Assembly: GCA_903885795.1 (NCBI GenBank)
Contig: CAISJV010000082.1
Coordinates: 1-64,000 of the forward strand
Length of the DNA: 64,000 nt
Direction: 5' to 3'
Source: an uncultured delta proteobacterium
GTDB taxonomy: Bacteria > Desulfobacterota > Syntrophia > Syntrophales > UBA8958
The notes below the pieces were generated by a model that saw only the letters and a program-made list of their open reading frames with translations, was not told the origin of the DNA and made no database searches. Both the position numbers and the translations under genes were made by a program. Of the stretch, positions 1 through 8,445 are shown in pieces (within the stretch, counting starts at the first letter, position 1; each line of letters opens with the position of its first letter).

Positions 1-90
1 GACTTTGACGATCGTGCCATGGCATTGAATATGGGGGGAAAGTCGCAATTTTCAGAGATTGATTTTTCTGATGACCGAGGGTATCGTCAT
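1..90 (+). repeat. Diverged direct repeat, copy 1 (copy 2 at 1271-1360)
   Basis: Bases 1-90 and 1271-1360 align without gaps, with about 72 of 90 identities by hand. The strongest shared block is AGATTGATTTTTCTGATGA. The repeats flank the GNAT-like gene, as expected from an old tandem duplication. Confidence 0.6.
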
Positions 91-168
91 TTCACTGAAC
101 TCATGGAGACGATTATCTTTATGAATATTCTCCATTTTCAGTCGGAAATGAATGATGATCCCTTTTAA
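1..168 (+). CDS. C-terminal end of an unidentified gene cut by the window edge
   Basis: An open frame runs from the first base to a TAA at 166-168, giving 55 residues with no start codon in view, so this is probably the tail of a longer protein. It carries the segment FDDRAMALNMGGKS followed by FSEIDFSDDRGY. No family is recognised. The first 90 bases are similar (72 of 90 by hand alignment) to bases 1271-1360 downstream of the next gene, with many changes at third codon positions, so the frame was once under protein-level selection. Confidence 0.45.
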   Translation, partial: DFDDRAMALNMGGKSQFSEIDFSDDRGYRHFTELMETIIFMNILHFQSEMNDDPF

Positions 169-219
169 GATCCTCAAGTGAAGTAATAATAAATATGCAG
201 TAAAGACGGGGTGATGTTC

Positions 220-1248
220 ATGAAACAGGGCCATAACGGAGAAGAACCGCGGCGGCAGGAATCTTTTCAGGTGGACTATTTCAAGCCCACAGATGCTGTC
301 GGTATTGTCAATCTCTTCCACGCCGTATATGGCGATGATTATCCCATCCGGCTCTTCTACGATCCGGAGGCCATTATTGCCGCCAATGAGAAAGGAAATT
401 ATTACTCTATAGTCGTCCGGTCGCATTCCGGAGAGGTAATCGGGATCCATCACCTCTTTCGCTCGTCTCCCTACCCAATGCTCTACGAGAACGGCGCCGG
501 CTTGGTTCTGAAGGAATACCGGAATGCTGGCATCAACAAGGAGTTGATGCGCTTCATCTACGAAGATTTTGTGCCATCTATGGCGAACATTCAGGAAACA
601 TGGGGGGAGGCAGTCTGTTATCATCCATACATCCAAAAGGGCGCAGCGTCTTTCAAGCATGTATGGACCGCCATCGAAGTGGCCCTCATGCCCGCCGAAA
701 CCTATGGTAAGGAAAAAAAGACCTCCGAGCGTGTGGCGACCGTCAATGGCTTCCGCTGTTATCAGCCGAAACCGCACATGATCTACCTGCCAGCTCCCTA
801 CGAAAATGAGTTGCGCTGGACCTACGAAAGGCTTGACGATGTCCGCGACATCCGATTATCGGAGAGCAAGACACCCTTTGAAAAGGTAACGGAAACTGAA
901 TTGATCACCTTTGATTTTGCCGGTGTTGCCCGTATCATGGTTAAGGAAATTGGCAAGGATTTCCAGCACTGCCTGGACAACCTGGAAAAAGAGTGTAAGG
1001 CGAAAAACACCGTGGTCTTCGAGATTTATGTAAATCTTGCATGTCCTTGGGTCGGAGAAGCTGTGGATGAACTCCGTCTCCGGGGATACTTTGTGAGCGG
1101 TGCATTCCCGCGCTGGTTTGACACTGACGGTTTCATGATGCAGAAAATCCTCTGTCCACCAGATTTTGATGCCATTATCCTAGTTGCCGATGAAGCAAAA
1201 CAACTGCTCGAAATTATCCGCAAAGACTGGGAACGGACAATTGCCTAA
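220..1248 (+). CDS. GNAT-like acetyltransferase family protein
   Basis: Protein of about 342 residues. The first half reads like a GNAT fold: an early helix-strand segment (DAVGIVNLFHAVYG), a central strand IGIHHLF, and the acetyl-CoA-loop-like GLVLKEYRNAGINKELM near residue 100. The second half has a second, less recognisable alpha/beta domain ending in a REGYF-like strand region (ELRLRGYFVSG). The substrate is unknown. Starts are possible at 211 (GTG), 214 and 220; 220 is preferred because it sits eight bases after the purine-rich ACGGGG. It lies between two related gene tails, suggesting a locus built by duplication of a gene unit. Confidence 0.6.
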   Translation: MKQGHNGEEPRRQESFQVDYFKPTDAVGIVNLFHAVYGDDYPIRLFYDPEAIIAANEKGNYYSIVVRSHSGEVIGIHHLFRSSPYPMLYENGAGLVLKEYRNAGINKELMRFIYEDFVPSMANIQETWGEAVCYHPYIQKGAASFKHVWTAIEVALMPAETYGKEKKTSERVATVNGFRCYQPKPHMIYLPAPYENELRWTYERLDDVRDIRLSESKTPFEKVTETELITFDFAGVARIMVKEIGKDFQHCLDNLEKECKAKNTVVFEIYVNLACPWVGEAVDELRLRGYFVSGAFPRWFDTDGFMMQKILCPPDFDAIILVADEAKQLLEIIRKDWERTIA

Positions 1249-1270
1249 AATACCTTCAAATACAAAGTGT

Positions 1271-1402
1271 GGGTTTGGCGATCGTGCCGTGGCCTTGAAT
1301 ACGGATGGAAAGTTGCATTTCTCAAAGATTGATTTTTCTGATGATAGTGGGTATTATTATACTCTTTATTACGCTGATCGCAGCAAGACTGCATGGGATT
1401 GA
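1271..1402 (+). pseudogene. Orphan duplicate of the gene tail at 1-168
   Basis: The frame encoding GFGDRAVALNTDGKLHFSK and then IDFSDDSGYYY repeats the C-terminal segment seen at the window start. Here it follows the GNAT-like gene immediately and has no plausible start, apart from out-of-frame reading inside the end of that gene. After about 30 conserved codons the similarity is lost and the frame stops at 1402. It is best read as a duplicated gene remnant. Confidence 0.5.
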
Positions 1403-1574
1403 AGGGATTGATGTATCCCAGAAAATGACAGTGACGAATCAGCGTGGCAGTCTGATCATCGATGGAAAAGGTGTCGATGCTTCCTCAAATAGTACCGGCT
1501 GCAGTCATCACGGACCCGTGGCAAGGCCCCGGGATATATAAACAAGTGAGTCATCTTCAGAAGGAGGAACCTGT

Positions 1575-2027
1575 ATGAAAAAGGTAGTATTGTCCGCGGT
1601 ATGTGTGCTCGGTTTGATCTTCTTGATGGGGCAGATATCCTACAGTGCCGAGCGCGTTGTTATTTCCACAGGTAAGGCCCCGATGGCCATCGGCCCTTAT
1701 TCTCAGGCCATCAAGTACGGGGACATGCTCTTTGTCTCCGGTATGATTCCCATCGACCCCAAAACGAACGAGCTTTCCAAAGGTGACATCGAGGTCCAGG
1801 CAACGCTCGTCCTGGACAACATCAAGGCCGTTGTCGAGGCTGCTGGATACAGCATGAAGAATGTCCTCAAGGCTGAGGTCTTCATGAAAGACCTGAAGGA
1901 CTTCGGCAAATACAACGCTATTTACGTCAAGTACTTCCCCGAAAATCCACCGGCGCGATCCACCGTTCAGGCGGCAGCCCTGCCGCGGGATGTTCTCATT
2001 GAAATCTCTGTTACGTGCGGCAAGTAG
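1575..2027 (+). CDS. Exported RidA/YjgF family protein
   Basis: 150 residues. Residues 1-25 are a signal peptide (charged MKK, hydrophobic core VLSAVCVLGLIFLMG, cleavage near SYSA-ER). The rest is a full-length Rid domain: GPYSQA near residue 40, SGMIPIDP, and the conserved PARSTVQ arginine that in RidA enzymes binds the carboxylate of 2-aminoacrylate-type imines, followed by LIEISVTC. Cytoplasmic RidA hydrolyses reactive enamines/imines; a periplasmic copy would meet other substrates, so only the family is certain. AAGGAGG lies just before the ATG. It stands alone with no evident operon partner. Confidence 0.85.
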   Translation: MKKVVLSAVCVLGLIFLMGQISYSAERVVISTGKAPMAIGPYSQAIKYGDMLFVSGMIPIDPKTNELSKGDIEVQATLVLDNIKAVVEAAGYSMKNVLKAEVFMKDLKDFGKYNAIYVKYFPENPPARSTVQAAALPRDVLIEISVTCGK

Positions 2028-2035
2028 GACTGAAA

Positions 2036-2075
2036 GGCGGATTAGGGTACGAGGCCTCCTTTCCCCTGATCCGCC
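2036..2075 (+). terminator. Hairpin after the ridA-like gene
   Basis: GGCGGAT (2036-2042) pairs with ATCCGCC (2069-2075), nine bases after the RidA-like stop codon. There is no following T-run, so if it ends transcription it is not a classical intrinsic terminator. Confidence 0.35.
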
Positions 2076-2522
2076 GGACCGCTGTGCCGTTCGGTTCCAT
2101 CAATTTTTCTGTGGTTCCGTTCTAAACCACTGGAAATCCAGCGACCTCGCTGAACGTTTTGCTTCCTGAAAGCGAGCATCCAGCAATATTTACCGCCATA
2201 CTTAATTTCGAACGTTATTCAATAAGCTCGACATGGTCCGAACGTTAGACATAAGGACCACATTAGACTGCCCACCTCCAAGTATCCCTCAACATATCGA
2301 GGTTCCGCCAAATATTGAGGCTAAACGAATCATTTCATGCTTTTTGCTGTCCTCTCTCATTAGTCAAACAACATGTTATTAAAGGACTAATTAAAACTTC
2401 TGATTTTCCTTCAGTTATTGGCAGGTCTTTTGCTCTCACACTTTCATGATCATTGTCATCTCATCCAAGATCAACTTGAAGGTTGAAGAGATGAGGTAAG
2501 GTCAGTGATCATCCGAAGGGGA

Positions 2523-2600
2523 AGCTGATGTCAAAGCATCCGTACTAAGACGGATATTAGGAGGTTGGTCATGGATACTTTAATTTTAAGGACATCAGCT
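2523..2600 (+). promoter_or_regulatory. Structured leader candidate upstream of the crystallin gene
   Basis: AGCTGATGTC (2523-2532) is perfectly complementary to GACATCAGCT (2591-2600). The closed region contains a second perfect stem, ATCCGT (2538-2543) with ACGGAT (2550-2555) around a six-base loop, and a purine-rich AGGAGGTTGG segment. The element ends about 26 bases before the ribosome binding site of the next gene, a usual position for a cis-acting leader. It does not clearly match a riboswitch class I can recall. The rest of the gap 2028-2635 shows no gene. Confidence 0.4.
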
Positions 2601-2635
2601 CCATTAAGGATATTTCTATCAAACACGGAGGATAT

Positions 2636-3055
2636 ATGAAACCAACAGGAAGCCGTTCTATGAAGCATTTCGGATTAGTCATTTTTGTGATGGTTTTAGG
2701 TCTGATGAGTTCCAATCTATGGGCGCTGGAAAAACCGTTTTATGGAACTGGGGCCGTCTACGAGCTTTTAAATTATGGTGGTTGGTCATTCAATCTTTCT
2801 TCAGGCACGAATGAGTCGAACCTGTTGCATGCGGGAATGAACCAGTTTGGAGCGCCTGGTAAAAAAGCGGAACAGAACTTTTATCGTACGATTTCCTCTA
2901 TCCGCATCGGCGGTGGGATAAAGTGTGAGTTTTATAAGGATGTCAATTTCGAGGGTGACAAACTTGGTCCCCTTGGAGAAGGCGACTACCCGGACCTTCG
3001 CACGAATGGATGGAATGACAAAATTGGTTCGGTGAAATGTTATCCGGCTGATTGA
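2636..3055 (+). CDS. Exported beta/gamma-crystallin domain protein
   Basis: 139 residues. A signal peptide ends near NLWA-LEK; an internal start at 2660 would give a more typical signal length, but GGAGGATAT fits the ATG at 2636. The C-terminal half has a Greek-key pattern of the beta/gamma-crystallin type: CEFYKDVNFEGDKLG followed by GEGDYPDL and WNDKIGSVKCY, with the usual aromatic-x-x-x-x-aromatic-x-G spacing and the Ser in the D/N-K-I-G-S-V-K turn. Bacterial members often bind calcium and are secreted or surface proteins. The first half (VYELLNYGGWSFNL) may be a second, degenerate motif. Confidence 0.75.
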   Translation: MKPTGSRSMKHFGLVIFVMVLGLMSSNLWALEKPFYGTGAVYELLNYGGWSFNLSSGTNESNLLHAGMNQFGAPGKKAEQNFYRTISSIRIGGGIKCEFYKDVNFEGDKLGPLGEGDYPDLRTNGWNDKIGSVKCYPAD

Positions 3056-3771
3056 TGCCGATTATAAGGCCGTTGAGCCGAGAGAATTTATTCGTAGGTT
3101 AACTGTTCTCATCAGAATGAGTGAACAGGACAAATCGTATTTACGGTCACCTTTGCCGTCGTTTTGCTTTTGAGCCGCGTTAAACTGCCATTATGTAACC
3201 AAATCTGAAGGTGTGCTGGCAGAAATCTAGCGACTCCAAAGGCGTGGGTAGGGCGTAGTCTAAAATTGAGACAAGGCCAGTGGTGCTCTCCAGGAGCATC
3301 TACTAAGATGTTTCCCTGGCAACCAAACCAAAAGGAGAGAATCTCCTGTGCAGTATATGTATCAGAAAGACCCTTTTGGTGATTTTCTCTGGGTTCAATC
3401 TTCACGCCCACATCCTCGTGTCTGACAGCTGTTTTTGCACAAAGCATAATCCATTAGTTGAAATGGTAATCCTCACCTCTTCTCTAAACGAGGAGCTATT
3501 GATAAAGTAGGTGCGTTCAATAAGCAGTACGCGTTTTTCGGTTAAGGATTATGGGTTGAACTATGCTACAAAATCAAACCAACCTACCTTATTGACTTCA
3601 ATAAAAACATTGCTTTTTGCAGCATCAAGGGCAAAGATTAGTACGAAAAGACCCATTTTTTATGAAAAAGAATATATTTAAGAAAATGCATATTATCTTA
3701 AAAAACAGAAATAACTTCCTTGAAGTCAATGATGGACTGATTTTGAGAATTATTAGAGAGCACAAACGGTA
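3056..3771. other. Gene-free stretch
   Basis: About 715 bases with no convincing gene. A minus-strand open frame of 111 codons (3112-3447) exists but has no ribosome binding site and no recognisable motif. The right half (3470-3771) is AT-rich. No tRNA, IS end or clear terminator was seen. Confidence 0.4.
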
Positions 3772-4340
3772 ATGCTTAAGATGATGGCTGTCGGCCCATT
3801 TCAGGCCAACTGTTATATATTGGGATGTAAAAAGACCATGGAGGGGTTGTCATTGACCCTGGGGGTGAGGCATTTCGCATTGTGAAAGAAGTATCCAATG
3901 CTGGTCTCAGGATCAAATATATCCTAATCACCCATGGCCATATGGATCACACAGGTGCGGCGAAGGAGCTAAAGGGTATTATAAAGGCCCCTGTATGGAT
4001 ACATAGCCTTGATTCTCCCGGACTTGGTTTCCCACCTGATGGGACACTTTTTGATGGACAGGAAATTGAAGTCGGCACATATAGGATAAAGGTGATCCAT
4101 ACACCTGGGCATTCTCGCGGCGGTGTATGTCTTTACGCGCCAGGCGCTGTCTTTACTGGGGATACACTTTTTCCCGGTTCTATAGGGCGCACCGACTTTC
4201 CTGGAGGCGATCAAAAGAAACTGATTAAGGGAGTAATGGAAAAGATATTTCCTCTTGGAGATGATTTGCGCGTATATCCGGGGCATGGGCCTGCCTCCAC
4301 TATAGGTCAGGAGAGACTGAGAAATCCATTTTTCAAGTGA
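3772..4340 (+). pseudogene. Metallo-beta-lactamase-fold hydrolase (glyoxalase II-like), frameshifted
   Basis: The ATG at 3772 opens MLKMMAVGPFQANCYILGC, the classic start of small glyoxalase II-like MBL proteins, but that frame closes early. One G added to the GGGG run at 3843-3846 joins it to VVIDPGGEAFRIVKEV and the rest of the enzyme. The downstream frame has THGHMDHTGA (HxHxDH), PGHSRGGVC, the metal ligand in TGDTLF and YPGHGP, so the catalytic core is complete and would total about 190 residues. It is either a genuine frameshift mutant or a one-base sequencing error. The likely role is hydrolysis of thioester-type substrates such as S-lactoylglutathione analogues; the true substrate is unknown. 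Confidence 0.75.
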
Positions 4341-4446
4341 CGATCCCCAAGATAAAAAATTATAGTGGAAGTAACTTATGAACCGAGATATGGCCAATAT
4401 AGTTATTTATTTCAAAGCAGCATGGTTACTGAGATAGTTTAAAACA

Positions 4447-5022
4447 ATGATCTTTCGGCTCACATTAAAACTATCAAAAAAAGTCGGTTTCACTTCTTTA
4501 CCGGCTCTTCCATCCGATAAGAATTTGAATCCCTTGATGGACTGGAACGCAAATTTGTTCACAGTGCAGCGCACCCAATATATAATCCTGACAAACACTG
4601 CATCACTATACTCCATGGTCATGCATGGTCGGGGGATTACTAATGACAGGCAGTTGATTCGAGAAGTATTGTCCTTTATGAAGGAGTTCATGACCATCGA
4701 TGGGAATAAAGCAATATTTGAAAAGTTCATCGAACCAGAGGTTAAGAATATATTCTTCTCTAAGATAGTTGACAGGCGAGTTGCGGGGTCAATGAACGAT
4801 CTTATATTTCAGGCGAAGTTCCATCTTATCGAGAGGCATAAATCGCCATTGGATGTTTCATTTCTGCTCAATGAATCTCCGATGTCGTATTTAAGCTACA
4901 GTCGTCCCAAAATTGAATTCCAGAAATTACATTTTGAAGATGGAGTTTCATCAGGTAATGGGCAAAAAGAGAATAACGTGATTCACATTAACTTCGTTCG
5001 ACCACCCACAACAAAATATTGA
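4447..5022 (+). CDS. DUF6933 family protein
   Basis: 191 residues. The N-terminal part matches my memory of DUF6933: MIFRLTLKLSKKVG, a PALPSD loop, DWNANLF, and QYIILTNTASLYSMVMHGRGI. No catalytic motif is known for this family and I infer no function. The protein is soluble with no signal peptide. The last 40 residues are low in conserved features. It stands alone, with 106 bases to the MBL gene and a convergent gene downstream. Confidence 0.65.
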   Translation: MIFRLTLKLSKKVGFTSLPALPSDKNLNPLMDWNANLFTVQRTQYIILTNTASLYSMVMHGRGITNDRQLIREVLSFMKEFMTIDGNKAIFEKFIEPEVKNIFFSKIVDRRVAGSMNDLIFQAKFHLIERHKSPLDVSFLLNESPMSYLSYSRPKIEFQKLHFEDGVSSGNGQKENNVIHINFVRPPTTKY

Positions 5023-5149
5023 TTTTCGTCCACAAACAAATATTGCCTCTTCTTTGAACATTTTAGTGGCCTGGTCTGAGCACTGCCGAACGAAATCTAC
5101 TACACAAAGCCATTTTCCCAAATTCACGCTTTCAATAGTGGATATCCAT

Positions 5150-5857
5150 TTATTTCACCGGCGCTGCGAGTAGTTTTTCAATCGCGGGGATGTCCGCGCC
5201 GGCGACGATATTCCCGTCAATAATAAAGAAGGGCGTTCCTTCAACGCCGAGCCGCATCCCCTGATCCCGGTGGGTCTTCATCAGGGCGATCACTTCGGCA
5301 TTCTCACAGGGCGTCAGGGTTTTATTATCAAGCTGGCCGCTGAAGGCCTCCTTGTAGGCCCCAACACGGTCAGTCGCGCAGAGGATATGCTGGACCTTGT
5401 CCGCTGATGTCTTGGAGAGGGGAAAGAAAAAGATATAACGCGTCGTATCCTCCTTTTGGGCCAGAAACTGGAAAGCCTTGCGGCAGTATGAACAGTTGGG
5501 ATCTGTAAACTCTATCACCGTATGTCGGCCGGCGCCGATCTTTAACGCCTTGTCGAGGGGAATGGTCTTTACCCTTTCCATGAGTATTTCATCTCTTCGC
5601 TGCTGGGTCAGATTCCTCCCCTGTTTGGTGATGATATCCCCTGCAACAAGACACTCCGCCTCCGGGGCGTAATAGATGAGACCCTTATCCGTTAAAACTT
5701 CGTAGATCCCCTTTATGGGGGCCGGTTGAAGGCGCTCAACCTTTATATTCGGAAAATTATTCTTTAATGAGGTCTCCGGGCTTAAATCGGCCCCCCACGC
5801 CGCGGCGCTGGTAAAAATAAAGCCTGCAATCGTGGTAATCATTATTTTTTTTGACAT
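5150..5857 (-). CDS. Periplasmic thiol:disulfide interchange protein, DsbC/DsbG-like
   Basis: 235 residues from the ATG at 5857, which follows AAGGAG at a good distance; an upstream in-frame ATG at 5914 would precede the signal peptide and is unlikely. The signal peptide ends near AAAWG-AD. Residues 24-100 resemble the DsbC dimerisation domain (ASPET-SLKNNFPNIKV, IYEVLTDKGLIYY). The thioredoxin-fold catalytic domain has CSYC at residues 122-125 and the cis-proline loop GVEGTPFF. The family isomerises or reduces misformed disulfides and depends on DsbD-like electron supply. No dsbD is in the window. Confidence 0.88.
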   Translation of the reverse strand: MSKKIMITTIAGFIFTSAAAWGADLSPETSLKNNFPNIKVERLQPAPIKGIYEVLTDKGLIYYAPEAECLVAGDIITKQGRNLTQQRRDEILMERVKTIPLDKALKIGAGRHTVIEFTDPNCSYCRKAFQFLAQKEDTTRYIFFFPLSKTSADKVQHILCATDRVGAYKEAFSGQLDNKTLTPCENAEVIALMKTHRDQGMRLGVEGTPFFIIDGNIVAGADIPAIEKLLAAPVK

Positions 5858-5943
5858 TTTTTCTCCTTCATGGCCGAGACGGGCAGGGCATCCTAACGCA
5901 CCCTGGGTCGTCAACGACTTGATAGTGACGGCGTTGCCGCCTG

Positions 5944-6387
5944 TTATTTCTCGACTGTCCGACTCACGGCGGCACTGTTATTTATCAGGGAAAGAATGTT
6001 CTTATTATTTTCCCGGCGGTACTCGACCCGGTCCATGAGCTGTCTGACAAAATAAATACCCAGCCCACCAATATGGCGCTCATCAATATTCAGCGAAATA
6101 TCGGGATCATCGGACGACAATATGTTGAATGGGATTCCCGAATCCATGATTTCGATGGTTAAGGTTCCCTCCGGACCGGTGCGGCAGGATATTTTCACCT
6201 CCCCCGATTCGCCGGGGTAAGCATAATTGAAGATGTTTACCAGCACCTCTTCCACGCAAAGTTCTATTTCGCTTAGCCGTCTGGAATCAAAGCCCAACCT
6301 TCTGGTAAAGGATGAGATAAAGGCAACGGATTTCTGGAGAGAACTCAGATGGGCAAGGACAACGATATTTTGTACATTATCATCCAT
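5944..6387 (-). CDS. Anti-sigma factor-type serine kinase, RsbW-like ATPase
   Basis: 147 residues of a single GHKL/HATPase domain. The N-box-like ELCVEEVLVNIFNYAY, the G1 motif MDSGIPFN and the G2 motif GGLGIYFVRQLMD are all visible. Proteins of this type phosphorylate a STAS antagonist and bind a sigma factor or another target. The gene follows the STAS gene with nine bases between them on the same strand, so the two form a partner-switching pair. No sigma factor or PP2C phosphatase gene adjoins them, so the controlled target is unknown. Confidence 0.85.
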   Translation of the reverse strand: MDDNVQNIVVLAHLSSLQKSVAFISSFTRRLGFDSRRLSEIELCVEEVLVNIFNYAYPGESGEVKISCRTGPEGTLTIEIMDSGIPFNILSSDDPDISLNIDERHIGGLGIYFVRQLMDRVEYRRENNKNILSLINNSAAVSRTVEK

Positions 6388-6396
6388 AGAAAACGG

Positions 6397-6729
6397 TCAA
6401 AACTGTTTCAGGGCGTCTTCCTCAGTATCGTATATGGTAAAGATAGATCCGAAGCCTGAAATCTTGAAAACATCCTTGACCGGTCCGTGGAGCTCCGAAA
6501 AAACCATCTTTCCTTCTTTGGTCTTCAGAACCTTGGCAATGGACAGGATGCTGCGGAGACCTGCGCTACTGATATATTCCAACTGGTTCATCTTGATTAG
6601 GAAGTTCTTTTCCCCGGCCGCGATCGATTCTGAAAGGTTTTTTTCAAAATCCGGGGCGGTGACGGCGTCAATTCTGCCGCTGACGGAAATAACCAACACA
6701 TCCTTTTCTTTTTTCTTATTGATTTCCAT
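6397..6729 (-). CDS. STAS-domain anti-sigma factor antagonist
   Basis: 110 residues. A typical SpoIIAA/RsbV-like STAS domain: DVLVISVSGRIDAVTAPDFE at the start and LEYISSAGLRSILSI, which contains the serine normally phosphorylated by the partner kinase. GAGGAG precedes the ATG at a good distance. It is the first gene of a two-gene unit with the RsbW-like kinase downstream and is divergent from pdxS. It probably releases the kinase from its target when unphosphorylated. Confidence 0.88.
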   Translation of the reverse strand: MEINKKKEKDVLVISVSGRIDAVTAPDFEKNLSESIAAGEKNFLIKMNQLEYISSAGLRSILSIAKVLKTKEGKMVFSELHGPVKDVFKISGFGSIFTIYDTEEDALKQF

Positions 6730-6827
6730 AAGCGCTCCTCAATCTCGGGATTTGGCGAAAATTACGGCGAAATTCCTGGCACATTTTGCAAACAATGTCA
6801 AAGGCAATTTCTTTTGACGAATTGCTC

Positions 6828-6856
6828 TTGACGAGACCCTTGGATTGTCATACATT
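6828..6856 (+). promoter_or_regulatory. Sigma70-type promoter of pdxST
   Basis: TTGACG at 6828-6833 and TACATT at 6851-6856 are separated by 17 bases. Transcription would start near 6863, about 30 bases before the pdxS start codon. Confidence 0.6.
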
Positions 6857-6893
6857 TTGCCTATAATTGAAACAAATGGGGAGGCTTTACAAG

Positions 6894-7775
6894 ATGGATA
6901 CAAAAAGGTACGAATTGAACGTCCAGTTAGCCCAGATGCTCAAAGGCGGCGTCATCATGGATGTGACCAACGTCGAACAGGCAAAGATCGCCGAAGACGC
7001 AGGTGCTGTTGCCGTAATGGCACTGGAGCGGGTACCATCGGACATCAGGACCCAGGGCGGTGTGGCACGGATGTCTGATCCAACGATGATCGCAGAAATC
7101 AAACGAGCTGTTTCAGTCCCGGTCATGGCAAAAGCGCGGATCGGTCATTTTGTAGAAGCCCAGGTACTCGAGGCCATGAATATCGATTACATCGATGAGA
7201 GCGAGGTCCTCACTCCCGCCGACGAAGAATGTCACATCGATAAGACAAAGTTTTCCATTCCCTTTGTATGCGGCGCCAGAAACCTGGGGGAAGCCCTGCG
7301 CCGCATAGCCGAGGGGGCGGCGATGATCCGCACGAAGGGCGAAGCCGGGACAGGCAACGTCGTCGAGGCTGTCCGTCATATGCGAACCATGAACCGGGAA
7401 ATCCGTCAACTCCTCAGCATGCCCCTCGAAGAGGTGACCGGTTACGCCAAGGTTAATGGCATACCCTATGAACAGGCTCTGAAGGTGAGGAAACTTGGCC
7501 GTCTGCCCGTGGTCAATTTCGCCGCCGGGGGCCTCGCCACACCCGCCGACGCCGCCTTGATGATGCAGCTGGGTTGTGACGGTGTTTTCGTCGGTTCCGG
7601 TATTTTCAAGTCCTCCGATCCCGCGAGACGAGCCCGGGCCATTGTCAAGGCCACCGCCTATTTCCGCGATCCCCTGAAGATTCTGGAGGCATCCATGGAT
7701 CTCGGCGAAGCAATGCCAGGGCTGGAAATCAGCGCCATTCCCGAAAATCAGTTGCTGGCCGGTCGGGGCTGGTAA
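6894..7775 (+). CDS. pdxS: Pyridoxal 5'-phosphate synthase, lyase subunit PdxS
   Basis: 293 residues from the ATG at 6894 (GGGGAGG upstream); the longer frame from 6867 lacks a binding site. PdxS builds PLP from ribose 5-phosphate, glyceraldehyde 3-phosphate and ammonia supplied by PdxT, acting as a 12-mer. The sequence is highly conserved: [13 protein letters not shown], the Schiff-base lysine in [10 protein letters not shown], the second lysine in [12 protein letters not shown], and the phosphate-binding GVFVGSGIF near the end. pdxT follows 22 bases downstream, giving a complete DXP-independent vitamin B6 pathway. Confidence 0.97.
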   Translation: MDTKRYELNVQLAQMLKGGVIMDVTNVEQAKIAEDAGAVAVMALERVPSDIRTQGGVARMSDPTMIAEIKRAVSVPVMAKARIGHFVEAQVLEAMNIDYIDESEVLTPADEECHIDKTKFSIPFVCGARNLGEALRRIAEGAAMIRTKGEAGTGNVVEAVRHMRTMNREIRQLLSMPLEEVTGYAKVNGIPYEQALKVRKLGRLPVVNFAAGGLATPADAALMMQLGCDGVFVGSGIFKSSDPARRARAIVKATAYFRDPLKILEASMDLGEAMPGLEISAIPENQLLAGRGW

Positions 7776-7797
7776 TGGTCTTACCGGCGCTGCAATC

Positions 7798-8442
7798 ATG
7801 ATCGGGGTTCTCGATCTACAGGGGGATGTTGTCGAGCATCTCGATCATCTGGAACGTCTGGGGGTGGTCGCACGACGGGTCAAGGACCCCTCACACCTTC
7901 ATAATCTCAAGGGACTGATCATTCCGGGAGGCGAGAGTACCTGTCTGTCCCGTCTCCTGAGGATCTTCGAGATCGACACGGCCATTATGGAGGCCTGCAA
8001 GCGGGGCGTAAAGATCTGGGGGACCTGCGCTGGGGCTATCCTCCTGGCCACGCAAATTGTGGGTGAAAAGGCTTATCTGGGACTGATCGATATGGAGATC
8101 GAGCGCAACAGCTTCGGGAGCCAGCTCGACAGCTTTGCCGCTGTGGCCTCCATTCCCAAGGTGTCAAGCGAGCCCGTTCCCCTCACCTTTATCCGTGCCC
8201 CCAAAATAAGAAGCGTGGGACCGGGCGTGGAGATCCTTCTCCGGATGGACGATTACATTGCCGCCGCCGAAACGGAGGGTATTCTCGCAACGGTCTTTCA
8301 TCCGGAATTAACGAACAATTTTGCTTTCCACCGCTACTTTTCCCGAAAATGCGGTCTGTTAGCGGGGGAGTCCCCGCTTCTTGCCGACCCCACCTGGAAA
8401 CCTACCAGCTGGACGCGCCTCGCACGCATCAGTACAGGGTGA
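7798..8442 (+). CDS. pdxT: Pyridoxal 5'-phosphate synthase, glutaminase subunit PdxT
   Basis: 214 residues of a class I glutamine amidotransferase that feeds ammonia to PdxS. IGVLDLQGDVVEHLDHL at the start, PGGESTCL (oxyanion loop), the nucleophile cysteine in WGTCAGAILLA and the His-Glu dyad in ATVFHPELTN are all present. It is slightly longer than usual at the C-terminus (residues 190-214 after RYFSRKCG have no family counterpart I recall). It forms an operon with pdxS and ends three bases before a convergent gene. Confidence 0.96.
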   Translation: MIGVLDLQGDVVEHLDHLERLGVVARRVKDPSHLHNLKGLIIPGGESTCLSRLLRIFEIDTAIMEACKRGVKIWGTCAGAILLATQIVGEKAYLGLIDMEIERNSFGSQLDSFAAVASIPKVSSEPVPLTFIRAPKIRSVGPGVEILLRMDDYIAAAETEGILATVFHPELTNNFAFHRYFSRKCGLLAGESPLLADPTWKPTSWTRLARISTG

Positions 8443-8445
8443 TCG

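Noticed and set aside
1305-1541. Plus-strand open frame of 78 codons
   Set aside because: It is out of frame with the duplicated gene tail it overlaps and has no binding site.
2028-2635. GEMM-type cyclic dinucleotide riboswitch before the crystallin gene
   Set aside because: GTCAAAGC resembles part of the motif, but the first half of the aptamer is missing; reported only as an unnamed structured leader.
3112-3447. Minus-strand open frame of 111 codons in a gene-free stretch
   Set aside because: No binding site, no recognisable motif and unusual composition; kept out as a gene.
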